A stretch of DNA of 64,000 nt from Microbacterium protaetiae (lineage in GTDB: Bacteria > Actinomycetota > Actinomycetes > Actinomycetales > Microbacteriaceae), in assembly GCF_004135285.1 (NCBI RefSeq), contig NZ_CP035494.1, positions 2,542,001 through 2,606,000 of the forward strand, read 5' to 3'. This document shows, piece by piece, positions 25,496 to 34,719 of this stretch; position 1 is the first letter of the stretch; each line of letters begins with the position of its first letter. The notes below the pieces were generated by a model. That model did no database searches and had not been told where the DNA came from. It worked only from the letters and a program-made list of their open reading frames with translations. The translations under genes and the position numbers were made by a program.

Positions 25496-27931
25496 TTGCG
25501 AAGTAGTATGCGCGCGCTGGTGGGGTTGATCGCGGCTCTGGCACTTGTCCTTGGTTCCGGGACGACGGCAGCACTAGCAGCGACCACAAGCGGCGTGATC
25601 TCCGGGAGCGTCCAGTACCCGGATAGCGTCGTGCCATCGGCGGGAATAATGACTGTTCGGCTCTACGCGACTGACGACGCATGGTCGCCAGTGAAGTCTT
25701 CCTCGATATCGTTGCGTACCTTTAAGCTGGGCGGCTTGTCTGAGGGAGACTACAAGTTGTTGTTCGACTCGACGGGCCAAGGACTTGTGGATCGTTGGTG
25801 GGGCGGAGCAACCTCGTTCGAGGACGCCGACGTGATCCACCTATCAGCGGGCGAGGCGCAAAGCGTGACGATGTCGCTGACGAAGGGCGGTTCTATTACC
25901 GGCCAGGTAACGCTTCCCGCGGGTGTCTCGCCGGTTGGTGGGAGCGTTTTTGTGAGCCTTGCAAGTGCCGCGTCTTCATCTACCCTGCAATCCGTTCAAG
26001 TAGGTGCTAGTGGAACATACATACTCGACGGTCTTGAAGCGGGCGATTATCGCGTACGTTCGTGGTCAAATCTGCCTGTCTTCGATCAATGGTGGAAGGG
26101 CGCCGACACCTGGGCACACGCGTCAGATGTTGCGGTGACGCTGGGGAGCGAATCGACCAGCGTCGACTTTGCGCTCGTCAGACACGCATCCATGTCGGGG
26201 AAGGTGCTCTTTCCGCCTGGAGTGGATCTATCAACGGGTTCTGTCACCGCCACCCTCTGGGATGCGACAGACGGTGGCACGTGGGTGACTTCCACCGCTG
26301 TGAATCCGGACGGGTCCTACACGTTTGAGCGGTTACGCAGCGGAAAGTACTGGCTTGACGTCTACGCGCAAGACCTCCCGCTGCTCACTGCGCGGTATCA
26401 CGGTTCGGGTGTCAACTCTGACGCGCAGACGATCGATCTCGGCTCCGGTGAGGATAAACTTCTTCAGAGCATTCAAATGAGGGGTTACTCCGGTCTGTCG
26501 GGCAGCGTCCTTTTTCCTCTGGGATTCTCATCCGACCAAAAGCTGACAGCCGACGGAGAATATTCGTCATACCGCGTCGACATCTATGACGCCGACACAG
26601 GCTCGTACGAGAACTCATCACAGATCTCGGCGACGGCGGGCGCATTTGCCTTTCCCAAACTCAACCCCGGTCGCTACAAGCTCGCGTTGCGGAATCCTCT
26701 GCGCCAGGACGAGTGGTTCGGGGCCAACGGTGGCGGCCAAGAGTCGGCGCACGTCTACGTTCTGGGAGATGAAGAGAACGTCGCAGGCATCGAGTTCGTA
26801 GCCGCCGACATGACCAGCCTCCTCCCCGGCGCTCGCATCGAGGGCGACGTTCGCCTCGGCAGCACGATCAAAGTCGTAACCGATAGCGCGCCGAGCGGAT
26901 CTCGGTTGGACTACCAATGGTTCACGAACGGGGACACCCCGATCCGGGGCGCTACGAAGCCTGAGCTGGCGCTGACGGATAACCTGGTAGGACAGTATCT
27001 CTCCGTGCGTATCACGGGGTCGATTCCCCATTTCGCGCCTGTGTATCAGCCCATTGAGGTTGGGCAAGTGGTTGCGACGTTCGGGCCGCACTCCGTGTCT
27101 GTCGCCGGGCACCCTGTCGTCACCGGCACTCTCAGCGCAGCCGTTGCTGGAGCATGGCCGACGGGGACGGATGTTGAGTACCAGTGGTTGGCGGATGGAT
27201 CGCAGGTCCCGTACGTTTCATCTTCCGACGGGACGACCGTCGCTCCGACGGGGCAGACCCTGAAGCTCACGGACCATCTCGTTGGGAAGCGGATCAGCGT
27301 CACGGTGACGGGGTCGAAGCCGGGATACGGGACCCAGTCCGTGACCAGTGCTGCGGTGGGCCCGGTGGTCCAGGCGCCGTTCGTACCCCCCGCGAAGTCT
27401 CCGTTCAACGATGTGCCGACGACCTCTCGCTTCTACCGTGAAGTGACCTGGTTGGCGTCGTCGAGCATCACGATGGGGTATCCGGATGGCACGTTCCGCC
27501 CGCGCAATGCTGTGACACGAGAAGCGATGGCTGCGTTCTTGTATCGGTTTGCTGGATACCCCGCGTATACGCCACCGAAGAAGTCGCCGTTTTCAGACGT
27601 GCCCACCACAGCACCGTTCTATACAGAGGTGACATGGTTAGCACAGACGGGTGTGACGACCGGGTATTCGGATGGCACGTTCCGGCCGCATAATCCGATT
27701 ACCCGTGAAGCAATGGCTGCGTTCTTGTACCGGTCGGCGGGTAAGCCGTCGTTCACGGCGGCGAAGAAGTCTCCGTTCGAGGACGTGGCCACCTCGGCGA
27801 CGTTCTATAAGGAGGTGACGTGGTTGGCGTCGACGAAGGTGACTACCGGATATTCGGATGGCACGTTCCGGCCGCGTAACCAGGTCACCCGGGAGGCGAC
27901 CGCAGCCTTCCTCTACCGCACGCGTCATTGA
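25496..27931 (+). CDS. Large secreted SLH-domain surface protein
   Basis: This 811-aa exported protein starts at TTG 25496, chosen because GGGGAGA lies six bases upstream; ATG 25508 is an alternative. It has a signal peptide of about 30 residues (ALA-A region). Four carboxypeptidase-regulatory/Cna-B-like beta repeats of about 100 residues each open with GxVxxPxG-type strands (SGSVQYPD, TGQVTLPAG, SGKVLFPPG, SGSVLFPLG). Two Ig-like modules follow (about 455-625, each with a DYQWF or EYQWLADG core). Three SLH repeats cover about 631-811 with TREAM/TREAT motifs. It is probably a surface adhesin or coat component anchored through SLH to the wall polymer. No catalytic motif is seen. Confidence 0.87.
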   Translation: MRSSMRALVGLIAALALVLGSGTTAALAATTSGVISGSVQYPDSVVPSAGIMTVRLYATDDAWSPVKSSSISLRTFKLGGLSEGDYKLLFDSTGQGLVDRWWGGATSFEDADVIHLSAGEAQSVTMSLTKGGSITGQVTLPAGVSPVGGSVFVSLASAASSSTLQSVQVGASGTYILDGLEAGDYRVRSWSNLPVFDQWWKGADTWAHASDVAVTLGSESTSVDFALVRHASMSGKVLFPPGVDLSTGSVTATLWDATDGGTWVTSTAVNPDGSYTFERLRSGKYWLDVYAQDLPLLTARYHGSGVNSDAQTIDLGSGEDKLLQSIQMRGYSGLSGSVLFPLGFSSDQKLTADGEYSSYRVDIYDADTGSYENSSQISATAGAFAFPKLNPGRYKLALRNPLRQDEWFGANGGGQESAHVYVLGDEENVAGIEFVAADMTSLLPGARIEGDVRLGSTIKVVTDSAPSGSRLDYQWFTNGDTPIRGATKPELALTDNLVGQYLSVRITGSIPHFAPVYQPIEVGQVVATFGPHSVSVAGHPVVTGTLSAAVAGAWPTGTDVEYQWLADGSQVPYVSSSDGTTVAPTGQTLKLTDHLVGKRISVTVTGSKPGYGTQSVTSAAVGPVVQAPFVPPAKSPFNDVPTTSRFYREVTWLASSSITMGYPDGTFRPRNAVTREAMAAFLYRFAGYPAYTPPKKSPFSDVPTTAPFYTEVTWLAQTGVTTGYSDGTFRPHNPITREAMAAFLYRSAGKPSFTAAKKSPFEDVATSATFYKEVTWLASTKVTTGYSDGTFRPRNQVTREATAAFLYRTRH
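27734..27922 (+). repeat. SLH direct repeat, copy 2
   Basis: This is the 3' end of the intact SLH gene and the partner of the repeat at 25203-25391, same orientation, no gaps. Confidence 0.7.
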
Positions 27932-28049
27932 TGCGGTCCAGTGGGTCGTTGGTGGGCAGGCACCAGAGCGTTCGACAGATAGCGTAGAGAGTAAATCGTG
28001 CGGCAGGTGCCAGCCACCGCAGTGTTGACGGTGGGAGGGAAGCGCTGTT

Positions 28050-29633
28050 GTGAAGTATGTCGTGCTCGGTGACGTCGGTCTAAGATCGCTGTACCACGTC
28101 GGTGATGAGGCGATGATGGATGTGGCGGTCGACATGATCTCGGCGCAGCCCGACGCGCAGATCACGCTCGTTGTTGGCGACCCGCTCACAGCGACATCGC
28201 ACTATGGCGTGCCGGCGGTCAAGCGCATCGGGTTCTCACCGCGGTGGACGTGGCGCCAGTCCGCCGAGCGACTTGCGCGCGAGACTTCTGACCAGATGCT
28301 CGCTGCACCGGCGCGCGGGTCCGTCGCTGAGGCGGTGCGGAACAGCGAGGTCGTCGTCATCGCTGGAGGCGGCAACATGACGTCGCGATATGCGCACCAT
28401 CTGTACGAGCGCGTTGCGATCACCCGCATGGCACGATACTTCGACAAGCCGCTGCTGGTCACGAGCCAGACGGTGGGACCCGTGCTGCGTCCCCGGGACG
28501 CCGAGCTGCTCGCCGAGATCGTCGGTTATGCCTCGTACTTCGGTGCTCGGGACGACGACAGCTTCGCGCTCTTGCGCGCGCTGGTCCCCGACCGCGATGC
28601 AGGTCGTTCCGATCAGGTGGTCTACCGCACGGCAGACGACGCGGTGCTGCTGTGTGCCGGCGAGACCGCGCGGGCTGAGTTGGTCGGCATGGAACTGCCG
28701 CCGCGTTATGTGGTGGCTAGTTTCACCTCGGACCCGGGCACCACTGGAATTGCCCAGGACGAATACACTGCAGCCATCGCCGACACACTTACCCGCCTGT
28801 CCGACGCGTTGGACGCCCATGTGCTGCTGCTGCCGCACACCGGCGCACTCGAAGGAAGACCGGTCGGCGATCAGATCACCGACGACGCCGTTGTCGCGGC
28901 CGCTGACACGGCGCGGATACGCGCGTTGCCCGTCATGACTGCCCGAGCGGCGGCGGCGGTGACTGCCGGGGCGGTGCTGAGCGTGTCGACGCGATATCAC
29001 GCGGCGGTCTTCGCAGTGGCCGCGGCCGTTCCCGCTGTCGCAGTGTCGTTGTCGTATTACTCATCAGTCCGCTTCCGCGGTGCGATGGTGCCGGCCGGTT
29101 TGGAGCCCTACATCGTCCCGGCAACGGCGTGGGACCAGATCGTCCCTGCGTGCGTACATGCGGTAGGTCGCGGGGATACCACGCGCACAACGTTACAGGG
29201 ATACGCGGCGTCTCAGCGTGACTATCAGCGAGCGTGGTGGGTCACACTGAAGGGCGCGGCCTCGGGCCACGATGCTGCGCCCGTGCCTGCATTCCCTCGG
29301 CGATATACGACCCAGATCGATGAACCATGGGCGGCGGCAGTGCGGGCGTCATTCGTCGCATTCGACGCCCAGGCGCGCGAGCAGAACCGCACGGAGTGGT
29401 TGCAGCGCGACGTTGACGTGCTGGAGTCAGCTTCTGCCGCAGCAGAGGCACGTCTTGCACTCGAGCAAAAAGCGACGCATGCGGCGCAGCGTGTTGTCGA
29501 CGAGCTGCGCCGTCGTGTACAGGCACTGGAATCGCGAAAAGCAGTCCGGTTCGCCGATCGCGTTGCGCGCCTGCAGCAGAGAATGCGCACTGCCTTCAGG
29601 TCGCGCGCACGCGTGAAACGGACAGGACACTGA
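28050..29633 (+). CDS. Polysaccharide pyruvyl transferase family protein with coiled-coil tail
   Basis: This 527-aa protein starts at GTG 28050, with GGGAGGGAAG seven bases upstream. Residues 1-420 show the pyruvyl transferase fold: YHVGDEAMM near the N-terminus, VVIAGGGNMTSR, TSQTVGP, and the C-terminal VSTRYHAAVFAVAAAVPAVAVSLSYYS block (cf. R-x-H and late K/Y motifs of CsaB/WcaK). Residues of about 440-527 are rich in Glu/Ala/Arg heptads, probably a coiled coil. The family normally makes pyruvate ketals on wall or exopolysaccharide sugars; CsaB-type modification is what SLH domains recognise. It is 7 bp upstream of a GT2 gene and directly downstream of an SLH gene. Confidence 0.82.
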   Translation: MKYVVLGDVGLRSLYHVGDEAMMDVAVDMISAQPDAQITLVVGDPLTATSHYGVPAVKRIGFSPRWTWRQSAERLARETSDQMLAAPARGSVAEAVRNSEVVVIAGGGNMTSRYAHHLYERVAITRMARYFDKPLLVTSQTVGPVLRPRDAELLAEIVGYASYFGARDDDSFALLRALVPDRDAGRSDQVVYRTADDAVLLCAGETARAELVGMELPPRYVVASFTSDPGTTGIAQDEYTAAIADTLTRLSDALDAHVLLLPHTGALEGRPVGDQITDDAVVAAADTARIRALPVMTARAAAAVTAGAVLSVSTRYHAAVFAVAAAVPAVAVSLSYYSSVRFRGAMVPAGLEPYIVPATAWDQIVPACVHAVGRGDTTRTTLQGYAASQRDYQRAWWVTLKGAASGHDAAPVPAFPRRYTTQIDEPWAAAVRASFVAFDAQAREQNRTEWLQRDVDVLESASAAAEARLALEQKATHAAQRVVDELRRRVQALESRKAVRFADRVARLQQRMRTAFRSRARVKRTGH

Positions 29634-29639
29634 CCGAAC

Positions 29640-31607
29640 GTGAGATTCTTGAGTAGATTACGGCGTTGGATCCCGGGATGGCAGCTGGTTCGCGCGTGGC
29701 AGAGGGCAAGGCATCCCATGCTGTCGGTCATCGTTCCCGTCTACAACGTCGAGGCTTATTTGCCGGAGTGTTTGAACAGCATCCTGTCGCAGTCGTTCAG
29801 ATGGCTAGAGCTCGTAGCCGTCGACGACGGCAGCACTGACAGCTCACTCGGGATCCTCGCCGAGTATGCAGCGCAGGATCCGCGCATCCGCATCGTACGC
29901 CAGGTCAATGCTGGGCTCGGTGCTGCTCGCAACACGGGTGTAGCGCATGCGCGGGGGCGCCTGCTCACGTTCGTGGACTCCGACGACGCGCTCCCTCCGC
30001 ACGCGCTTGAGATGATGGTGCGTACGGTGGAAGCCGACGACGCCGAGATCGCTGTGGGCGCCGTGTCGCGGTTCCGCGACGGCGAATCCGACCTTGTGCC
30101 ACTGTGGGTGCGGGACATTCATGACACACCGCGTGTCGTCTCAGCCTCTGAGGATCCGAGTGTCTTACGCAACTTCTACACGTGGAACAAAGTGTATCGC
30201 GCGGACTTCTGGCGTCGCGAGAGACTGCGCTTCCGCGAGGGCGTGCTGTTCGAGGACCAGCCACTGGTCACGCGTGCACTGTGCCGCGCGACGAGAATTC
30301 ATGTGCTGGATGAGGTCACGTATCGATGGCGCATCCGCAGTGACGGTTCGTCGTTGACAGGCGGCATGTACTCGTATTCAGCAATATGCGAGAGACAACG
30401 AGCGATCGCGTTGACGTCCGAGATGCTCGCGGAGATCGAGGCTCCCCGCGCGATCATGGAGGGATGGCAGCGAACTCTTGCGGAGCACCACATACCGAAC
30501 TATCTCGCTGCGACTGCGCCGTTGGAGACATCCAACGAGTACGACGCAGTGTGCGAGCTGACGCGATCGGTGTTAGACGTCGAAACCGTTCTTGGGATGA
30601 ACGATCTCTCTGCCTCGAGTAGGGTCATGCTCCATCTGGCATTGCGGGGTGAGCAGTCGCAGGTGGCAGAGTTCTTGGAGAAGGGTGGTCGTCGGCCAGA
30701 GACCGCCTGCATGGTCGAGTACGGCGAAAGAACTTATGTCGCGCTGCCCTTCTTTCGCGACGAGACGCACCTTGTCCCAAACGAGGCGTACGCCGTGTCA
30801 GCCCACGAACAGCGGCTGTGGACTGCAATTCATGCTGTTGATTGGGCGGAAGAGGGCGCAGTTCTGCGAGTCAGCGGGGCGGCCGGGATTTCGTTGGTGC
30901 CGGCGGGTGAGATCACTGTGGAGGCGTCGATCGTGGGGACTGCTGCGCGACACATCGGCACGGCCGTCTTGTGCCGGGTGGTGCCCGGCAGTGCGGATGG
31001 AGTGGAGCGCCCCCGTAAATCCGCGCGTTTCGAGATAGATGTCGACATTGCGCGCGTCACGAGCGAGATGCGCGAGGCGGTCGTGGGAGGTGTTCACCTG
31101 GCAGTGAAGGTCACGCAGGCGGGAGTGACAAGATCGGGGCCGATGCGGGGTGAAGCCGGCCATGCATACATCCGAAGACTGCGGGGGTCGTCCGTCGATG
31201 ACGTCGGCCACGGCGTCATATCACTGTCATGGACGATCCTCCACGGGCTGGTGCTCACTCTGACGGACCGAGAGGTGATCGCGCGGCGTATGACTTCAGG
31301 CGGGGAGCCTGACCGTGTGCGACTGGTCATGACAGCGTCACGGCTCGTTCCGCATCGGGTCATCGTGAGTTCAGCCGGCGTCGCCCGCGAGTTCGCCGTG
31401 AAACGAACGGGCTCCGGTACTTACGCTGCTGACCTGGACGTCGGGTGGTTGAAGCCGGGAGCGTGGAGTTACATCCACGTCGCGGACGATCGCCACCGTC
31501 ACCGCGCCGTGTACGGCCCCGCGATCCCGAGCAGTGAGATCGGCACCGCCGGTCTCACGCAGCACACCGGAACAGTCGGGAATCTTTACGTTGTACGGCA
31601 GGCTTGA
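29640..31607 (+). CDS. Family 2 glycosyltransferase with C-terminal domain of unknown function
   Basis: This 655-aa protein begins with about 25 basic residues (amphipathic, possibly membrane-associated). A GT-A domain (about 28-250) follows with LSVIVPVYN, VAVDDGSTDSS, GLGAARNTG and FVDSDDALPP, then NKVYRADFW and FEDQPLV segments. The remaining 350 residues contain an Ig-like beta part (EGAVLRVSG onward) similar in style to the tails of teichoic-acid transferases in this locus, but unassigned. It starts at GTG 29640, 7 bp after the pyruvyl transferase, so the two are probably co-transcribed. It ends 7 bp from a convergent SLH gene. Confidence 0.83.
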   Translation: MRFLSRLRRWIPGWQLVRAWQRARHPMLSVIVPVYNVEAYLPECLNSILSQSFRWLELVAVDDGSTDSSLGILAEYAAQDPRIRIVRQVNAGLGAARNTGVAHARGRLLTFVDSDDALPPHALEMMVRTVEADDAEIAVGAVSRFRDGESDLVPLWVRDIHDTPRVVSASEDPSVLRNFYTWNKVYRADFWRRERLRFREGVLFEDQPLVTRALCRATRIHVLDEVTYRWRIRSDGSSLTGGMYSYSAICERQRAIALTSEMLAEIEAPRAIMEGWQRTLAEHHIPNYLAATAPLETSNEYDAVCELTRSVLDVETVLGMNDLSASSRVMLHLALRGEQSQVAEFLEKGGRRPETACMVEYGERTYVALPFFRDETHLVPNEAYAVSAHEQRLWTAIHAVDWAEEGAVLRVSGAAGISLVPAGEITVEASIVGTAARHIGTAVLCRVVPGSADGVERPRKSARFEIDVDIARVTSEMREAVVGGVHLAVKVTQAGVTRSGPMRGEAGHAYIRRLRGSSVDDVGHGVISLSWTILHGLVLTLTDREVIARRMTSGGEPDRVRLVMTASRLVPHRVIVSSAGVAREFAVKRTGSGTYAADLDVGWLKPGAWSYIHVADDRHRHRAVYGPAIPSSEIGTAGLTQHTGTVGNLYVVRQA

Positions 31608-31614
31608 GTCGAGC

Positions 31615-32838
31615 TCAGTCCGCCAGCTTCCACGTGCCGCACCCTTCAGTGACGAATCCGTGGTCACTGTTCAAAACGGTCACGACCATCGACGCGCCTA
31701 CAGTTGTGCTGATGTCATTTGCGATAATCGCGTCAAAGACCCCTGTGAAGTTGGACAAGCGTGCCCAGTAGCACGAGTCAGGGTTGGTCGACGTGTAGGT
31801 CCCTGGCCGTATGTCGGGCCCGACGAGAAGTGTGCCGGCGGTACCCGAGATCGTGGTCTTTGAACTCAAAGCCCCGAGCTTCGGTATCGGCGTCCACGTG
31901 CCACAGCCATCGGTGTGGAAATAAGCATCTCCAGGGAGAATCGTCACAATGGACTTGCTGTCGATGACCGCGTCGTTGGCAAGGATTGAGTCGAACTCGC
32001 CATCTGCGCTTGAAAGGCGCTCCCAATAGCAGAGGATACTGGACTTTGGACGGGTGCTCTGATACGTTCCCGGTTTAATCGCCGAGCCGACGCGAACGGT
32101 GCCTGCATTACCGGAGAGGGAACCGCTACCGCGGGGTGCTGGAGAGCACTTCCCAGTCGGGGCCGAACCGGTGTCATTCCCCGTCTCGAATCGGTACAGG
32201 AATGCTGCCATGGCCTCGCGGGTCACCGCATTGCGTGGGCGGTACGTATAGCACCCACTGCCGGCTTCGTATCCGGTCGAGATTCCGGACGTAGCGAGCC
32301 ATGCAATATCGGCCGAGAAGATACTCCCGGGCGTCACGTCGAGGAAGAGATCTTCGTTCGCGACGTCGTCGTCGGACGTGCCTGTCATGGTTGCGTATCG
32401 ATGCAAGAATGCTGCCATGGCTTCGCGAGTGATGTGATTCCGTGGCCGGAAGGTGCCATCCGGATACCCCGTGGTGATCCCGTTGGCGCTGAGCCAATTG
32501 ATCTCCTTATAGAAAGCGGATCCCACCGGAACATCCGACAGGGTTGGGGCGCTGGGTGGCGTGTAATCGGGCGAGCCGCTGAGCCTGTACAGGAACGCCG
32601 CCATGGCTTCACGAGTGATCTGGTTGCGCGGGCGGAATGTGCCATCTGCGAAGCCGGTCGTGATTTGTTGGTCGGCGAGCCACGAGATCGCGTGATAGAA
32701 GGGTGAGGTTGTTGGAACGTCCGGGAATGTCGATGCCGCAGTCGATGCCGAGGCTGTCATCATGGTCGAGCCGACTGCCGCGGCAAGCGCGACAGCGAGC
32801 CCGGTAAAAAACGTGCGAAGGCGTCGTCCCACCTGCAT
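31615..32838 (-). CDS. Secreted protein with N-terminal SLH repeats and two GTY-type repeats
   Basis: The 407-aa exported protein has a signal peptide of about 33 residues (TASASTAAS region). Three SLH repeats lie at the N-terminus (about 37-215), each with FPDVPxxxxF/FxDV, TTGxxDGTFRPRN or a variant, and TREAM. The third is atypical: it carries an insertion with a YEAGSGCYTYRPRN segment. A linker then leads to two repeats of about 75 residues, each with VGxxIxPGTYxSTxPxS, CYWxRLS and a terminal GCGTW. These repeats are common in secreted actinobacterial proteins, have paired cysteines and no known activity. SLH is C-terminal in the two other intact SLH genes here and N-terminal in this one. 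Confidence 0.85.
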   Translation of the reverse strand: MQVGRRLRTFFTGLAVALAAAVGSTMMTASASTAASTFPDVPTTSPFYHAISWLADQQITTGFADGTFRPRNQITREAMAAFLYRLSGSPDYTPPSAPTLSDVPVGSAFYKEINWLSANGITTGYPDGTFRPRNHITREAMAAFLHRYATMTGTSDDDVANEDLFLDVTPGSIFSADIAWLATSGISTGYEAGSGCYTYRPRNAVTREAMAAFLYRFETGNDTGSAPTGKCSPAPRGSGSLSGNAGTVRVGSAIKPGTYQSTRPKSSILCYWERLSSADGEFDSILANDAVIDSKSIVTILPGDAYFHTDGCGTWTPIPKLGALSSKTTISGTAGTLLVGPDIRPGTYTSTNPDSCYWARLSNFTGVFDAIIANDISTTVGASMVVTVLNSDHGFVTEGCGTWKLAD

Positions 32839-32907
32839 CTCAGAACTCCTCGGTCATACCTGTGATGTGCACAGCATATCGAGACCGTCAGGAACTGCGC
32901 AGGCTTC

Positions 32908-34659
32908 TCATTGTGATTCGGGCAGCGCCTCGAGCGTGGCACGCAGAAGTCGTTCGTTGCGGGCGAAATCGAAGTCCCAGGTCGACTGGAAGGCCTTCGG
33001 ATCCAAGACGGCGCTCGCCTGGCGCACATCCGGGGCACTCCAGAAGTAATGGCTGTCGGCTCCGAGCGCCGATGCGTACAGGTGTTCGTTGCGGGCCAGG
33101 TACGCCTCGTGATTGAGGATGATCATGGTGCGGAGATGTTCGCTGAACAGAACGTTGAATAACGCGGAGCCTCCGAAGCCCGCCACCGTCGTCGCGCCGC
33201 CGAACAGTGCAGCGGATTCAGCTAACGAGTGCTCCTCAGGATAGACCACCTGGAACCCGTACTCACGGAAAAGCTCTTCGACCTGTGGTGCGTTGCGGCA
33301 GTCCCGATGCGCCATGCCGGACGGTCGTGAGACGAACAGCCGCTGACGGCCTTGGGAGCTGTGGGGCACGATCAAGTGCCGGCGTAACTGTGCCCACACA
33401 TCTGCGACCGCGGGATGAAACCAGTACGGATCGTGGTTCTGCCACAGTGAGGTGCACGCCACCCACGACGAGACCTCCACCGGTTCTGACTGCCAGACGA
33501 CGTCGTCGGAGGACAAGCCGTACGCGCTCAGCAGTTCGCGCTCGTAGGTTGGCTGATAGTCGCGCGGCACGCGGAGAAGCGCACGAAGATCGGGAATGTG
33601 CGCCTTTGCGACACCCCACCCCCAAAGCTTGGCGGGGATCTCGGTGATGAAGTGCCCGAAATGCGCGTGATATGAGGCAGTGAGGTCGAAGAAGTCCCCG
33701 TCAAGCCTTGGGATGGCGCGGTCGGTCGATGCGGGCAACGTCGTGTAGTCGGCGTCGATGTCCGTCGCGAGGACGTTCGTGGGCACCTGCTCATTCGGGT
33801 AGCGAAAAGAGGGCGGCAATAGCGTGCGTTGGTGCGTGAGGGCCATATGGCTGAGAACACGAAGCTGACCCTGATAGTGGCGCATCGTGGCTGCGGGAGC
33901 GTGAAGTGCAGCATCCAAGTGAGCGGTGTCGGAAGACTCCCTGTTCCGATGGATCTTGCCGGTCGGCGCGATATCAGCCGCGGGCAGACGGTCGATCAGG
34001 TCCACGCGGAGTTCAGGGGCGCGCGTCTGAAGCGAAGCCGCGCGCCGGTCGGGAACCTTCAAATAGACCGGCCCAGCCATGAGGTGGATCGCATAATCAC
34101 CCAACCGGCGCACGTCCGTTGTCGGCCTGTATCTTGCACGCTCGGTCATTGTCGATGATCGGGTGCGGGCCCAGCCGCGCAGGACGTCGGGCGTGGTGGG
34201 GGATGCATCGAGGTGGATGTAAGCACCGTGCTCCGCCACCGCGGGGTGGAGCATCCGCCACGTGGCTCTTTGCACGTCGTCTGTCGGCACCGGCCGACGC
34301 AGATCAACTATCAAGTCCACCGGGGGGATTCGGCGCAGCGCGTGAAGCGCGTCGGTGGGGACCGTCAATTTCTTGACGGTGACTCGCGGCTGCCTGGTGC
34401 GGCTCGGACGGAAGCCCGCTGCGAAGATGAGGATGTCATCCGTGAAGAAGGTGCGCATCCATCGCTGCACCCGCCAGCGCGCTCGCCGGTCGGCCAGGAG
34501 CACGACATGCCACGAGGAACCACGAGGCGGAGTGAGCAACGCCTTGATGCGGTCGGAGGGTGCCCCATGGTCGGCTGTTGTCACCGTGGGGGGTCGACGC
34601 CGCCATCGCCACAGCACATATCCGGCGGCACGGCGAAGAGGCGATCGCATGGGAAGCAT
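32908..34659 (-). CDS. Glycosyltransferase family 61 (DUF563) protein
   Basis: This 583-aa protein is recognised by its second half. DGDFFDLTASYHAHFGHFITE contains the conserved N/S-x-x-H-x-x-x-E-like entry, followed by RQRLFVSRPSGMAHRDCRN and FREYGFQVVYPEEHSLAESAALFGGATTVAGFGGSALFNVLFS (the GxxGSAL motif of GT61). GT61 enzymes transfer sugars such as xylose or GlcNAc; the bacterial specificity is unknown. The N-terminal 250 residues are less conserved. ATG 34659 lacks a good Shine-Dalgarno and ATG 34650 is equally possible. It follows the teichoic-acid-type gene by 60 bp on the same strand and is probably the end of that operon. Confidence 0.75.
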   Translation of the reverse strand: MLPMRSPLRRAAGYVLWRWRRRPPTVTTADHGAPSDRIKALLTPPRGSSWHVVLLADRRARWRVQRWMRTFFTDDILIFAAGFRPSRTRQPRVTVKKLTVPTDALHALRRIPPVDLIVDLRRPVPTDDVQRATWRMLHPAVAEHGAYIHLDASPTTPDVLRGWARTRSSTMTERARYRPTTDVRRLGDYAIHLMAGPVYLKVPDRRAASLQTRAPELRVDLIDRLPAADIAPTGKIHRNRESSDTAHLDAALHAPAATMRHYQGQLRVLSHMALTHQRTLLPPSFRYPNEQVPTNVLATDIDADYTTLPASTDRAIPRLDGDFFDLTASYHAHFGHFITEIPAKLWGWGVAKAHIPDLRALLRVPRDYQPTYERELLSAYGLSSDDVVWQSEPVEVSSWVACTSLWQNHDPYWFHPAVADVWAQLRRHLIVPHSSQGRQRLFVSRPSGMAHRDCRNAPQVEELFREYGFQVVYPEEHSLAESAALFGGATTVAGFGGSALFNVLFSEHLRTMIILNHEAYLARNEHLYASALGADSHYFWSAPDVRQASAVLDPKAFQSTWDFDFARNERLLRATLEALPESQ

Positions 34660-34719
34660 ACTATGGGAAGCAGCCGACCGCTGGCAGAGGCCAATTCTCC
34701 AGCGCGTGCCGACGAAACG

